From Anticarsia gemmatalis (Eukaryota; Arthropoda; Insecta; Lepidoptera; Erebidae), in the NCBI RefSeq assembly GCF_050436995.1, contig NC_134747.1, positions 3,355,501 to 3,419,500 of the forward strand: DNA of 64,000 bases, read 5' to 3'. The notes beneath the pieces are model-generated. The model saw nothing but the letters and a program-made list of their open reading frames with translations. It had not been told where the DNA came from and made no database searches. Every line of letters starts with the position of its first letter. The first letter of the stretch is position 1. The position numbers were made by a program, and so were the translations under genes. Of this stretch, positions 1 to 10,900 are shown piece after piece.

Positions 1-833
1 TATTACAAAGGCAATATAACTGAAAAATTTGCGAATCATTTTTTGTGTCTCTACTGTCGTTACAAAGTTGCTCGTGTGCACCGTGCCTTAAGTAAATTGT
101 AGACGTGTGCGCAGACAAACAGACATCCCAATTAAAGCGTACTTTGTCGGAAACTTCCAGATTTATCCAGCAATTAGTAGTTTGAAGTTTTAAGCCGGCT
201 TACGAGTTTCTTTTACTGCGGTGAAGCCTGTCTTTATTTGTTTGATGAGTTTTTGTTTGTAGGCTTTTTGCGCCGTTGGTTTATCCTTTAGCTTGTTATT
301 TAGCTAATTAACAGCAGTGGGTCTGTATAGGCTTACTGTTTACATTTTGGTAGTAGTTAGCAGCTACTGTGTAGTCAAAGTCAATGTAGCCAGAGATAAA
401 ACAGTTTCTAATAAAGAAAAAACTGTTAATACCTAATTTAAATTCAATTTCCAAAACTTTAATTAAATTAGTAGGTTGTGCGTGTTATATGAGAAAATTG
501 CTATCAATCTGTCAAACCTTTGCCATAACGGATATAAAAGTTTATTTTTTAAGTCATACTTCGATGGGGAAAATTCATTTCTGTACATAAAAGTTAACAA
601 CGACATACTACATAAAAACAATCAGCTTATAAAGCTATCGAACTTATTACTCTATCACAATAATATCCCAACAGTCAACTACAAAACTTAGAACACACAT
701 CGTCACCTCTCAATACCTACTAAATACAGAATGGAAACTCAAAACTTTCCCCTTCATTTGCCTCTGAAGGATAAAACTTATTCGCAATAATACTAAGAGA
801 ACGCCCAAGTTCCTAACTCAAACTTTATGGACC
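1..833. other. AT-rich DNA, nothing recognised
   Basis: There is no exon, repeat family or structured motif I can support here. A 71-codon open stretch at 476-691 starts with a non-ATG codon and has AT-rich codons throughout, so it looks like chance. Confidence 0.5.
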
Positions 834-1610
834 AAGATCCCAGAGCTGCCAGACCTACGTCATTTTAGCAAAGCTGAAATTTTGAGGATTGTTAGTATAA
901 AGGGTCTGTTAAGAGGTATGCACATCCACTACCTTGAAAGCGGGGCCGTTTCTGAGGTAGCGCGGAGTGAAGGTGCGTAAAAAACGACCCAACCTACGTT
1001 ATAGTAGCAAAGTTGGTTTTCAGATATGTTATTAATGATATTATGTAGAATTAAAATTGACTATTGCCAGACCGTTTCCCGGGGCCATTACTTCTGCCAG
1101 ACGCCTTAAATGTTGTTAAAAAATGAGGTCAACTACGTCATAGTAGCAAGCCTAAATTTTATATATGTTATTAAAGGTACAATTTTAAGACCCCCTGTAT
1201 GCGGACAGACCATTCCGCAGGGCCCTTTGTCCCCTAGACGCCATTAAACTTTCCCTATGAGTGCGAGAGTAAGAGCATTATTCATACGCATAAATGAAAA
1301 ACAATTGAATTAAAAAAATAAAAATTGAAAAATGATTGAATACTAGCTGACCCGCGCATCTTTGCTTGCGTCACTTAAGAGAGATAGGTCAAAATGTTAC
1401 ATAAACGGGTTATGTAACATTTTTCACTGGTACTCTGCTCCTATTGGTCGTAGCGTGATGATATATAGCTTATAGCTTTTTTCAATAAATAGGCTATCCA
1501 ACAGTAAAATATTTTTTTATTCGCACCAGTAGTTCCTGAGATTAGCGCGTTCACACAAACAAACAAACTTCTCAGCTTTATAAAATTAGTATAGATTAAA
1601 AGTACTTGGA
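834..1610 (+). repeat. Left 777-bp inverted arm of foldback element
   Basis: This is the reverse complement of 2388-3164. It begins AAGATCCCAGAGCTG and contains the phrases 'ACCTACGTCATTTTAGCAAAG' in its first 60 bp and 'TACGTTATAGTAGCAAAGTTG' near 990; similar ACGT..TAGTAGCAA phrases recur at about 1135, a loose internal repetition. Its inner 265 bp are a CTAGCTGACCCG repeat copy. Confidence 0.85.
1344..1594 (+). repeat. CTAGCTGACCCG-family repeat, copy 1 (in left arm)
   Basis: It starts CTAGCTGACCCGCG, has the TACTCTGCTCCTATTGG and GTTCCTGAGATTAGCGCG landmarks, and ends in CAAA units plus AGCTTTATAAAATTAGTATAGAT. The family is widespread in Lepidoptera and is linked to CAAA microsatellites. 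Its transposon class cannot be fixed from these copies. Confidence 0.8.
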
Positions 1611-1650
1611 ATGTTTAGGTATCTTCCTAAACATTCCAAGTACTTTTAAT
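1595..1650. repeat. 25-bp perfect inverted repeat with 6-nt loop
   Basis: Arms 1595-1619 and 1626-1650 are perfect reverse complements around the loop TATCTT. The left arm overlaps the inner end of the left 777-bp arm. The outer 15 nt of the motif therefore occur three times (again at 2388-2402). This could be a hairpin tip that templated formation of the big inverted repeat. Confidence 0.85.
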
Positions 1651-1853
1651 CCGTGAACATTATATAACTCGCAGATAAATTTTTGAATTACATCAAATAT
1701 ATTTTGTTCCTCCGCTTTATCAATAGATAATTCAATTTCCGAATTGAACAAAAGCTTCTTGATATTCTGGCGATTTCTTCAAAATTTTAAATGGTCTGAG
1801 CTGAATTGATGTAGATGCTGCACGGCTACAACTTTTCATTAACACGTAAACAG

Positions 1854-2300
1854 TCGGCGATGTGAATGAGAAATTCCACCGGCAAAATGTTAAAAAATTC
1901 GACGCAAGTAATTTACCTCCTTGTAAATCTGAATTGCTTCAACAATTTCGACGAGCAAATTATATTGCGGGTGTCTGGAGTAATGCTCATATAAAGCGTC
2001 CTAGCATTTTAAGCCCAGCAAATAAAGGGTGGGTTCTAAAGGATAACCATTATCATTTTAAGTGGTTTGATGGTGACCAATTGCCAAGTTTCGTAAGCGA
2101 ATCACTTGAAAACGAATTAGGTATTTTATTTTAACTATAAATTATTTCAATATACCTACTTGTAACTGTTTTCAACATCATTACCTACATTTTTTTTTAC
2201 AGAGAATTCAAGTAACAATGAAGACGATGGTGGAGATGATTTAAATATTCAATTTGATGAGGGAAGTAAGAGCTCAGATAATGATGATGATGATGAATGA
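1854..2300 (+). CDS. Two-exon ORF fragment inside the foldback element
   Basis: Exon 1 (about 1854-2120) follows an AG at 1852-1853 and reads ...NEKFHRQNVKKFDASNLPP, then KSELLQQFRRANYIAGVWS, ending SLENEL. It has no Met, so it is a C-terminal piece. Donor GTATTT at 2121 (phase 1) and acceptor TTTTTTTTTACAG at 2202 join exon 2 (2203-2300). Exon 2 is very acidic (NSSNNEDDGGDD..., ending SDNDDDDE) and has a TGA at 2298-2300. The 'LPP..KSEL..Q..RANY...VW..A' style resembles C-terminal parts of repetitive, transposon-associated predicted proteins of arthropods. This is a recollection, not a search. It is probably a captured or decayed transposon gene with no start codon of its own. Confidence 0.5.
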
Positions 2301-2387
2301 CTACAATTTTTTTTTCATAATTTTTGTGAATAGTGTAAACCATATCTATTTTTAAAATAATTCCCAAAATAATGTTACTTATCACAC

Positions 2388-3164
2388 TCCAAGTACTTTT
2401 AATCTATACTAATTTTATAAAGCTGAGAAGTTTGTTTGTTTGTGTGAACGCGCTAATCTCAGGAACTACTGGTGCGAATAAAAAAATATTTTACTGTTGG
2501 ATAGCCTATTTATTGAGAAAAGCTATAAGCTATATATCATCACGCTACGACCAATAGGGGCAGAGTACCAGTGAAAAATGTTACATAACCCGTTTATGTA
2601 ACATTTTGACCTATCTCTCTTAAGTGACGCAAGCAAAGATGCGCGGGTCAGCTAGTATTCAATCATTTTTCAATTTTTATTTTTTTAATTCAATTGTTTT
2701 TCATTTATGCGTATGAATAATGCTCTTACTCTCGCACTCATAGGGAAAGTTTAATGGCGTCTAGGGGACAAAGGGCCCTGCGGAATGGTCTGTCCGCATA
2801 CAGGGGGTCTTAAAATTGTACCTTTAATAACATATATAAAATTTAGGCTTGCTACTATGACGTAGTTGACCTCATTTTTTAACAACATTTAAGGCGTCTG
2901 GCAGAAGTAATGGCCCCGGGAAACGGTCTGGCAATAGTCAATTTTAATTCTACATAATATCATTAATAACATATCTGAAAACCAACTTTGCTACTATAAC
3001 GTAGTTTGGGTCGTTTTTTACGCACCTTCACTCCGCGCTACCTCAGAAACGGCCCCGCTTTCAAGGTAGTGGATGTGCATACCTCTTAACAGACCCTTTA
3101 TACTAACAATCCTCAAAATTTCAGCTTTGCTAAAATTACGTAGGTCTGGCAGCTCTGGGATCTT
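2388..3164 (-). repeat. Right 777-bp inverted arm of foldback element
   Basis: This is the inverted partner of 834-1610, of equal length, differing by occasional substitutions (for example GTCATTTTAG versus GTAATTTTAG near the tip). Equal length without visible net indels suggests recent origin or gene conversion between the arms. Confidence 0.85.
2404..2654 (-). repeat. CTAGCTGACCCG-family repeat, copy 2 (in right arm)
   Basis: This is the inverted partner of copy 1, in the right arm of the foldback element, with the same family landmarks in reverse orientation (GCGCGGGTCAGCTAG at its right end). Confidence 0.8.
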
Positions 3165-3402
3165 ACTCTATTAGGTATTTATCTTTTCAAGAGTATTTGT
3201 AATTTAAAAATTCCTTTGTCGAAGTCCGTCGGCTGAGTGTTATCTGTTTAAGTTGTTATCGAGAGTTTAATCAATTCTTAGCTGTCTCTTGATCAACTGG
3301 GCTTCATGTTTGACTTTTTGAATAGCCTTTTTGGGCAATTGTTTGTTAGTATTCTAGAAAATTTATCACAGTATGTAGTGACGAAAAATTAACGACATTA
3401 AA

Positions 3403-3497
3403 ATGAATAAAATAAGAAGTTATGAGGATGAGGACAGTTTTGATTTGAACATCAAAGTGGCAGAAATATATGTTGACAAAGTTTACTTTTCACAAGG
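3403..3497 (+). CDS. Possible first coding exon of an unknown gene
   Basis: ATG at 3403 in good context (ACATTAAAATGA) opens 31 full codons, MNKIRSYEDEDSFDLNIKVA..., ending FSQ plus GG, before a consensus-like donor GTACGT at 3498 (phase 2). Without splicing the frame ends at 3535-3537 after 44 codons. The peptide is acidic then amphipathic, has no signal peptide, and is not recognised. It lies 240 bp right of the foldback element. A possible acceptor at 7535 (TTTAATTTGCAG) would add eleven in-frame codons before a stop, but this is weak. Codon quality looks better than the surrounding AT-rich DNA. It could be chance. Confidence 0.3.
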
Positions 3498-3537
3498 GTA
3501 CGTGTCATACTGCTTTCTCTGGTACACAAAGATTTAA

Positions 3538-6500
3538 CGTCTTTAGTTATCTAGAGACGTTAAATCGTCTTGAACATATAATTTGATTTATAAATTATTA
3601 TATTTTAAACTTTACTTGCGCTTTAATAAATTCTATTTGATAGAGTAGTTATACTCTACAGAGCTTATTATTGTTGCACGACTAAAATGAAAGTTAAGGA
3701 TTAACGGCATGCTTTGAGGAACGACATTTTATTTATGCGTCAAAATATTGTTCAAAAAAGATAAATACATTCTGAATTATAACCTAATCTGTAGTGATAG
3801 TAAAATATCTTATTCATTTTACTTTCACCAGAATTTTTATATTGAAGTTAACAAACTATCACACGAAAGCCACATATAATTAGAGTGATCCATCTACCTG
3901 TAAATATTTAACAAGGTATTCCTTTTTATATCAGATACATTTTGATAAATAATATACAGAAATACCATGTTCTAGTGCTAGCGATTAGCGATACAGATGT
4001 TGAACGAATGCTACATCCGTCCCTAGGCTAAGTAATTCAAAATTATTGTGTCTTTTTCTAGCATCAAATATGGAAATTAATAGATTTCATGGATATAATG
4101 GACGAATTATTTTTTTCTTACATTATGAATTACTTTAACATTGGCTTCTCTGTTTAATCAAAAAGGCAACATGTGCTGACTTACATTCAATATAAAATTT
4201 TCACTACAAACTCGGTAGCCGACACCTCAAAGATTTGTAAAAACATCTGTGGACTGAATAACGAGTGCAACCTTTCCCTGCCTTTCTTCCCGCTACCCGT
4301 TTCTCGCTATACGCTACCCGCTACACGCTCTCAATGACACAAACGCTTTCCACCGGTCTGTATATCAGACATCCGACGCTCGACATTATTTATTCGTCGC
4401 ACATTAGCACCGATGTAAAAGGGCTTCTGACGGATTACACGTAAAAAACACAACATGTGCAGGATTATTTTAATATACGTTAGGGTGCATATAAATGGAA
4501 ATATATTCCTGTACGACAAAACGAGTCTATTCTCTGTCAAATATGAAACGTCACATAAGTAGCGCGTGAATATCGCTTTCGCTATAATATTATAGCGTCA
4601 GAAAAAGGCGTTTATGATAGTGCCAAAAATAGTTTTGTGTGCTATTTAAAAGATTAGTTTTCCGCAGACTACTATTACGACAAGTACACTTATTCCTTTG
4701 AGTAGTAATTGTTCCTTTGTAATCAGGTGTTATGTACTTTTTAGACTTTCGAGTTACATACTAGTAAATTAGAAAACAACTCTGTGTAAAACAAGTACCC
4801 TGTACTTTCGAGTAAAAGTAGCTTCAACACATAATTTTGAAACCAATTTTATTGTCCTGAATTTAGCAAGTTAAGATGAAAACACTAAAACATTAGTATA
4901 CAAACTAAACATATAGGTATCTCAGATCTATCACTGTATTATCAACAAATTATTCACTACGGCATCACTAAACATCTAAAATCATGGTTTTAAAAGCCAT
5001 GCCATCAATCTATACTAATATTATAAAGCTGAAGAGTTTGTTTGTTTGTTTGTTTGAACGCGCTAATCTCAGGAACTACTGGTCCGATTTGAAAAATTCT
5101 TTCAGTGTTAGATAGTCCATTTATCGAGGAAGGCTATAGGCTATATAACATCACGCTACGGTCATTAGGAGCGGAGTAGCAACGAAAAATGTTACAAAAA
5201 CGGGGGAAAATTTGACTCATTCTCTTAGGTGACGCAAGCGAAGTTGCGCGGGTCGGCTAGTCGGTAAATAAATTCACGTCAATACAAGCGCCCTTACTCA
5301 TACGTTCACTCCGAGTGCTTTTATTTTCGTTCGAAGGCTTTGATTGATTGTTTTGATATAAGGATTAAAGGAATATGTACAAGTTTTTGTTACGAACTTA
5401 CTGAATATTCAAGCTGTTTAGTTCCTGGAGTTGTGCAACTTGTTATATTATTATGTCATTATTTTGGTAATAGATCAAGTTTCGTAACATTTAGGTATTT
5501 TTAGATAGTAAGTACATTTATTTACATATATTCGGTGGTCATACAGTCTTAGTAATACAATATGCCAATATATGTTATCAATTTATTATTTATAATTTGA
5601 ACAATTTGAACTCGAAAATTCCTAAATGAACCATAAAATATATTTTTTTGTAGAAGTCTGCAGAACCAGTAATAAAATATGCCAATATGTTTTACATTTA
5701 TTATTTGTTACTTGTACAATTTTAACTCTAAAATTCACAAATGAATCTTATTTTTTTTTGTTCATACAGACTCATGTCTGTAAAACCATTTTTTATGTTC
5801 CTCGATATCACTTTATTTTTCATTATCATGGAAAAAACCACTTTGTCAAGAAATATAGTCGGTGATTATCTTTCAAAACCACTATTCTAGATAGTTTACT
5901 TTTAGACAAAGTAACTAAACTAAAAATCAACATCACTTAACTCAGATCTGAAACGTACAGTAATATTTAACGTGGGCGGATCCACATACGAAAGCTAGTC
6001 ATAAATAAAAATTTCTCTCGCATATTTATTTAAATTGTGGACATTTTTAACCGGCTGAGTGTGAACATGATATACCTGAATCCTGTTGACCTGAATTCAA
6101 ATCGGTGAAAAGGGAACCTTGTATTTTATTTTTTGTTGAAAGTGTTGTGTAGGAATTTAAATGTGATATTGGACTTAATATTGAACGTATATCCAACAGT
6201 TTTGGACACGCGGTGGTCTTGTAACGTCGTCGCATTTTGTAGTTTTGATGTTTAAAAGAGCGTGGCATGATGAACTACTTGATATCGAAAACTGTTTTAA
6301 TTGTGATGGGAAATGAGGAACTAGAATATCTTATACTTTATTTACCAAACTTGTGCAAATTATTTAAAATCGTCATATCATTTTGAACCTACAAATGCTT
6401 TGTCAAAGCTTGTGTCTGTCTGTTTGTTTTGCTTTCACAGCTGAATTGTAGGATCTATTAAGATAGAATTATGTAGGAATAAATTTCACCCTTTTTTATG

Positions 6501-7071
6501 AAGTACTTAGTTCATGTAGATAGAGCTAAAAACAAAAACCAAGAACTTTATAAATGAACAAAACGCTTCCTAATACAGATTCTAATTTAAACTGTAGCAA
6601 AGGTTTGTCGATGTCAATTAAAGTTGCTTCCAGTTGTAAACCGAGGCGGTTTTAATTTGTAACGTTAGTTAAAGTCTATGTACTGTGATGGGACTTAGAG
6701 GCTATTATTAGTTTATGCCTGTATGTCTCTGAGGAGTAACGTTCCTAGTCGGTTTATTAGTAAAAGCTACTTACGTATGTATTATTTTTAGACCTAAATA
6801 TTGGGAAGATATATTATTGACAGGTATAATTATATGAAAGGTAGAATATTAAGTAATGTGGCCTATACATTAACAAACGTCGAGTTACTGTTTAAAAATG
6901 TTCTGGTATAAATTAGGAAAAACAAACAGCATTTTTTCGTTTTGCAGTTGCATTTGCTCGACCCAGAAATCGAAGGTACGGCAGTTGTAAACTCTACTGA
7001 TTCAGTTTCAAAACAGTGTCAGTATCAGCGTTACAAACTCAGCTTAATGAATACCTTATAATGTTTGTTTT
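3538..7071. other. Mostly unrecognised noncoding DNA
   Basis: Apart from repeat copy 3 (5010-5260), no gene is seen. Minor features are a 10-bp inverted repeat TTTAACGTCT/AGACGTTAAA around 3533-3563, a short CGCTAYMCG-type tandem run at about 4290-4330, and a 'TGTCTGTCTGTTTG' retroelement-like remnant near 6405-6500. Confidence 0.5.
5010..5260 (-). repeat. CTAGCTGACCCG-family repeat, copy 3
   Basis: A full-length reverse-oriented copy, from TATACTAATATTATAAAGCTG with GTTTGTTTGTTTG through CGCGCTAATCTCAGGAAC to GCGCGGGTCGGCTAG. Confidence 0.8.
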
Positions 7072-7288
7072 TCGTATGGTTAGTGGTCAACCTAGTGTCA
7101 AAGTTGTTCAAGCCGCCCGAGAGGCCTTTGACGTGGCTTAACGACTGTTATCTTAGGAGACAACAACCGGGACCGACTTTTGACGTGCCCTCCGAAGCAC
7201 GGAGACGCCCAGTTCAAATACCACTATGCGGTCACCCATCTACGGAATGACCGCGCCAATGGTTGCCTAACCCACAGATCGTTTATCG
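7072..7288 (+). repeat. Interspersed repeat of lepidopteran type
   Basis: GC-rich relative to its flanks, with phrases such as GCCGCCCGAGAGGCCTTTGA, GTGCCCTCCGAAGCACGGAG, CACTATGCGGTCACCCATC and GACCGCGCCAATGGTTGC. I recall this block as a recurrent intergenic repeat in moth genomes. Its class is not established here. Two overlapping open frames in it are by-products. Confidence 0.5.
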
Positions 7289-7840
7289 TTTATAATAATA
7301 AAATGTACCTACCAAATCTAGACTATATAATTATATTCCGTACAATAACAATAAGATTTCAATTCAATTACACCTGTACAAAATTAGTGAAATAATAAAA
7401 CTGGATAACAGAATGTTAACGTTTACTTACGACGTTATTACACTGATATTGCTACAGTTTCTAATTAGTTGAAATAAAATGACGTACATTAAGAGTTTTA
7501 CCGGCTAAGGAGGCACTAACATCTTTAATTTGCAGATATGTTTGTAGTGATGGGACAGGTAGAGATGAGTAGAGGTGAAGAGAAATAAAAAAAGTGTTTT
7601 TGAGGTTAATTCGGGTAATAATTTGGCTAGTTGATTCTTGGTTTTTAAGCGTACTGTCATCTCGTATCGTTGCTGTTATTGAAACGGATGTTCATTTATC
7701 TGTCTTTTACGCTATTGACGGTAGGTATATTGAGTCATTTAAGCAAGGTATTTTTGCATCTATCCTCGTACTGGCTGAGCTACGTTTTCTCTATATCCAA
7801 CTGAAAACTTATTTATAAAAAGAAATCTACATGTAGTTAT

Positions 7841-7940
7841 TTTTTAATTATTTATTACTCTTCGTGGCGTTCTTTGGCCTCTGCTTACCCCTTTAGGGAA
7901 AAAGGCTTGATATTATGTATATCTGTATGTATGTAGTTAT
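7841..7940 (-). repeat. Repeat fragment with GTATGTATGTA tail
   Basis: GGCCTCTGCTTACCCCTTTA and GGGAAAAAGGCTTGATATTA, then GTATGTATGTA, is the reverse form of the 'GGGGTAGGTAGAGACCA' repeat seen at 19105, 24812 and 39366. Confidence 0.55.
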
Positions 7941-10900
7941 TACTCTTATATAGTAGATTTATGCTACTACATCGTTACTACAACACATAAAAAGCAATAG
8001 CTAAATACATTTATAGCATATATCTCTGAAAAAATCTTATAAAAATAACCGACTAACCTCATTACGGCACATCACTATCTTCGCTATCGACGTTCATAAA
8101 TGCCTACGACTGTGTGCCGGAATTCACAACGACACGCTGCCATCTATTACAGCTGAATAACGCGGAGGCACGCATCACGGGCCCGTGTCGTGCCCGTCTC
8201 GTCTCCGTATCGCATACTAAAAGCTCCCTTTACGCTGCGACTTCCCCGTGTTGCCCCAATAACATGTAACGTGCTATATTTAGGTAAAGGTGATGCCTTA
8301 CTTGCTGTTTGAGGCAAGTGATCGATGTTTTTAGATGCCGTTAGTATTCGTCCACATACATTTTAGAAACTTAAAAGTGTGTGTTTATTCTCCTTTTACA
8401 AAACTACTGCTGTAATGCAAAACAGCTGAACGGATTTGGATATATTATGCAGGATGATAGATTATACGTCGGAATAGAAAAGGGCATATCTACTATTTTC
8501 CGTGAGCATCAGCTGTGAACTAATCTATGTAGTTTTCATGATAAGAGTTAGATACTCTTTCGCATAAAACTGTACTTAATATAAACATAATACTGAATAA
8601 TAAGGTCATATAAAATTTATTGTAATAGAAAATAATATTCATATATGATTATGTAAAAAAATCCGTAACGAAAAATTTATTTTATTATCTCGACCCAAAA
8701 TCAACCCATCCTTTTTAAACCACGACAAAACCCTAAAGATTATTACGTAAAGGGTTATTGTCAATATATTGGTATTTTAACTGTTCCCTGTCTCGTGTAC
8801 TTTGACCTTAGCGTGGATTCAAATAATGAAAACCTTTATATTAAGACAGGCGGGTTGAAATGAAAATTATTGTTTAGATTTGTGCATCGGAAATATTTTG
8901 TTTAGTAATGTTATTTAAGTGTACACAGAAAAAAATATAAATGCAATTGCTGCTTCTCTGCTGGACCAAAGTGCCTTCCTGGTATGAGGGAGGAGTTAAG
9001 TCTTGAGCCAACAACACCTAGCTTTTAATATGCCTAGGTGCGGGTTAGGGACTTTGCTTTGCCCCAAGAACTATGAGGACAAGTACTCAGAAGCATAAGA
9101 ATAATCTCTTGTGAATCCCTAAGCAAATAATGAAACACGCCAGCTGGTTTACTTAAGGAAAGATGGAATCGATAAAGATACCCCAATTATGAACAAAAAA
9201 ATTCGTTAAATTTAGAAGTAAGCTTAGTTTCAGTACCACAACCCCTTTCTATTCGTATGAAGTAACTACCGCCTCCTTGTTTTTTTTTACATAAAATACT
9301 TAGAACTAACAAGTTTTACACTTTTAAATATAACCTATTCTCTTTACAAGCATCCTTTAGCAGACGATAAAGCACTAAAGCCTTCCGACATTCAAAATGA
9401 ATCCACGTTAAATAGAAAAAAATAAAACAAGTTTGATATCCGCTGTAATTTCCGGGTTCCGGACCTTCCTATAAATAGAGAAAATAACTTTCTACTCTCT
9501 CCATTTAATATTTCAAAGAAAAGTTGTTTCTTTTGGTTACCTATTTTTGACATGAAACTAGAAAAGATCGTGGTTGAGATATGGTTTTGGGGTTGAAACA
9601 TAAATATTCTGTTTGTAAATGTAATCTGCGTTAATGGGGTACTTGACAAATCGGCTACTCTAATAAAATGTCAAAAACTCATTTTCATACAGAAATACTG
9701 CTTTTTTTTCGTTAATCCTGTCCATTATAGTACGTACACTATATTTGAAATATTTCTAGTCTACTTGAGTGTTTTTCTATAATTTTTGACAACTGAACAA
9801 TTTTTAAGTATTCGTACATTTTTAATACAACCTTTCGATCATCGGTAGTACCGACTGTAGGAAATCGCGATCTATTTATACAAATATCTAAGAAGATTCT
9901 TCTATCCTGGTACGAAGAATAAAACAATGTATGCATATGAACTGATAAAGTCAGGTACCTTAAGTAATATAATAACAGTAGGAGTAACAAAGCTCAGAGT
10001 TGCCCCATTGTTCTATTTATAAGCACTTATGATAGACATTGATTGGATTCCTTCGAACCCTCGACGAAGGCATCCCAATTACTTAGCTCATGAACTTGAG
10101 ATAACAATAGTTTTCAAGTATGTTAATTAAACTCAACTTTTTCACTATTAGGTGATCTTCTGAAGAGTAGTCTTATTAATATATGTATAATAGGATACGG
10201 GAATTAACGCGAATTACATTACCTTGAATGTCTAACGTTTCGGCGCAGTTTGAACTCGTCGTGGTCACAAGCCAAAATCGTCAGCCATTTCAAGGCAAAA
10301 TGCGTCTTATTATCTTAGGATATCGAAATTTGTTAGTCATTTACGCTAAATGTACTGAACTGAAGATATTAAATAAAATTGGCAAACGCAAACAAACTCG
10401 CGAGCAGACGCTGTACTAAATATAAGTCATACAGCGGGAAGTTTAAAAAATATATAACAAATATAACGAAAAACCTACTCGAACAAATTAAAGTCATTGT
10501 ACTAAAAGGCTTTTATACTGAAATAACATTGAATAGTTGACTGAACACAATTAATTCGAGCTTTTGATACTAAAACCTGCTCTTTGATATCGTAAACGAA
10601 ATTCCCTGCCCTCAACGATTTATAGTCATGGTCAAATGAAAATCTGATAGCGGAATGTGTGTGAGCAAAAATACGTATATTTTCGTGATTATATTGATAT
10701 TGGGTATTCCGACATATCGGGTTTTAAATTTGCTTTTTTATGTTTTTAGAACAAATATAATTAAGCAGAACTGGCTAGGTATGTGGTAGGGGATATGTGG
10801 TAAATTGATATTAAAATACTTTGTTCTTAGAACGTATGCAGAGCTGGTAATTTCAAAACTATTTCTCAATTATAAAGAATTCAGATTTGTAAATCAATTT

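Larger units (their letters stand above)
834..3164. mobile_element. Foldback-type composite transposable element
   Basis: Two inverted arms of identical length (777 bp: 834-1610 and 2388-3164) begin AAGATCCCAGAGCTGCCAGA at each outer end and enclose a 777-bp centre. Arm identity by eye is very high, with scattered single-base differences. Each arm contains a full copy of the CTAGCTGACCCG interspersed repeat at its inner end. The centre carries a short spliced ORF of transposon type. I see no clear target-site duplication (flanks ...TATGGACC and ACTCTATTAG...). It could be a foldback or long-inverted-repeat DNA transposon, or a palindromic duplication of ordinary sequence followed by divergence. 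Confidence 0.75.

Noticed and set aside
7535..7571. Possible second exon for the 3403-3497 candidate
   Set aside because: The acceptor is fair and the phase fits, but only eleven codons follow before a stop. Too little to call.
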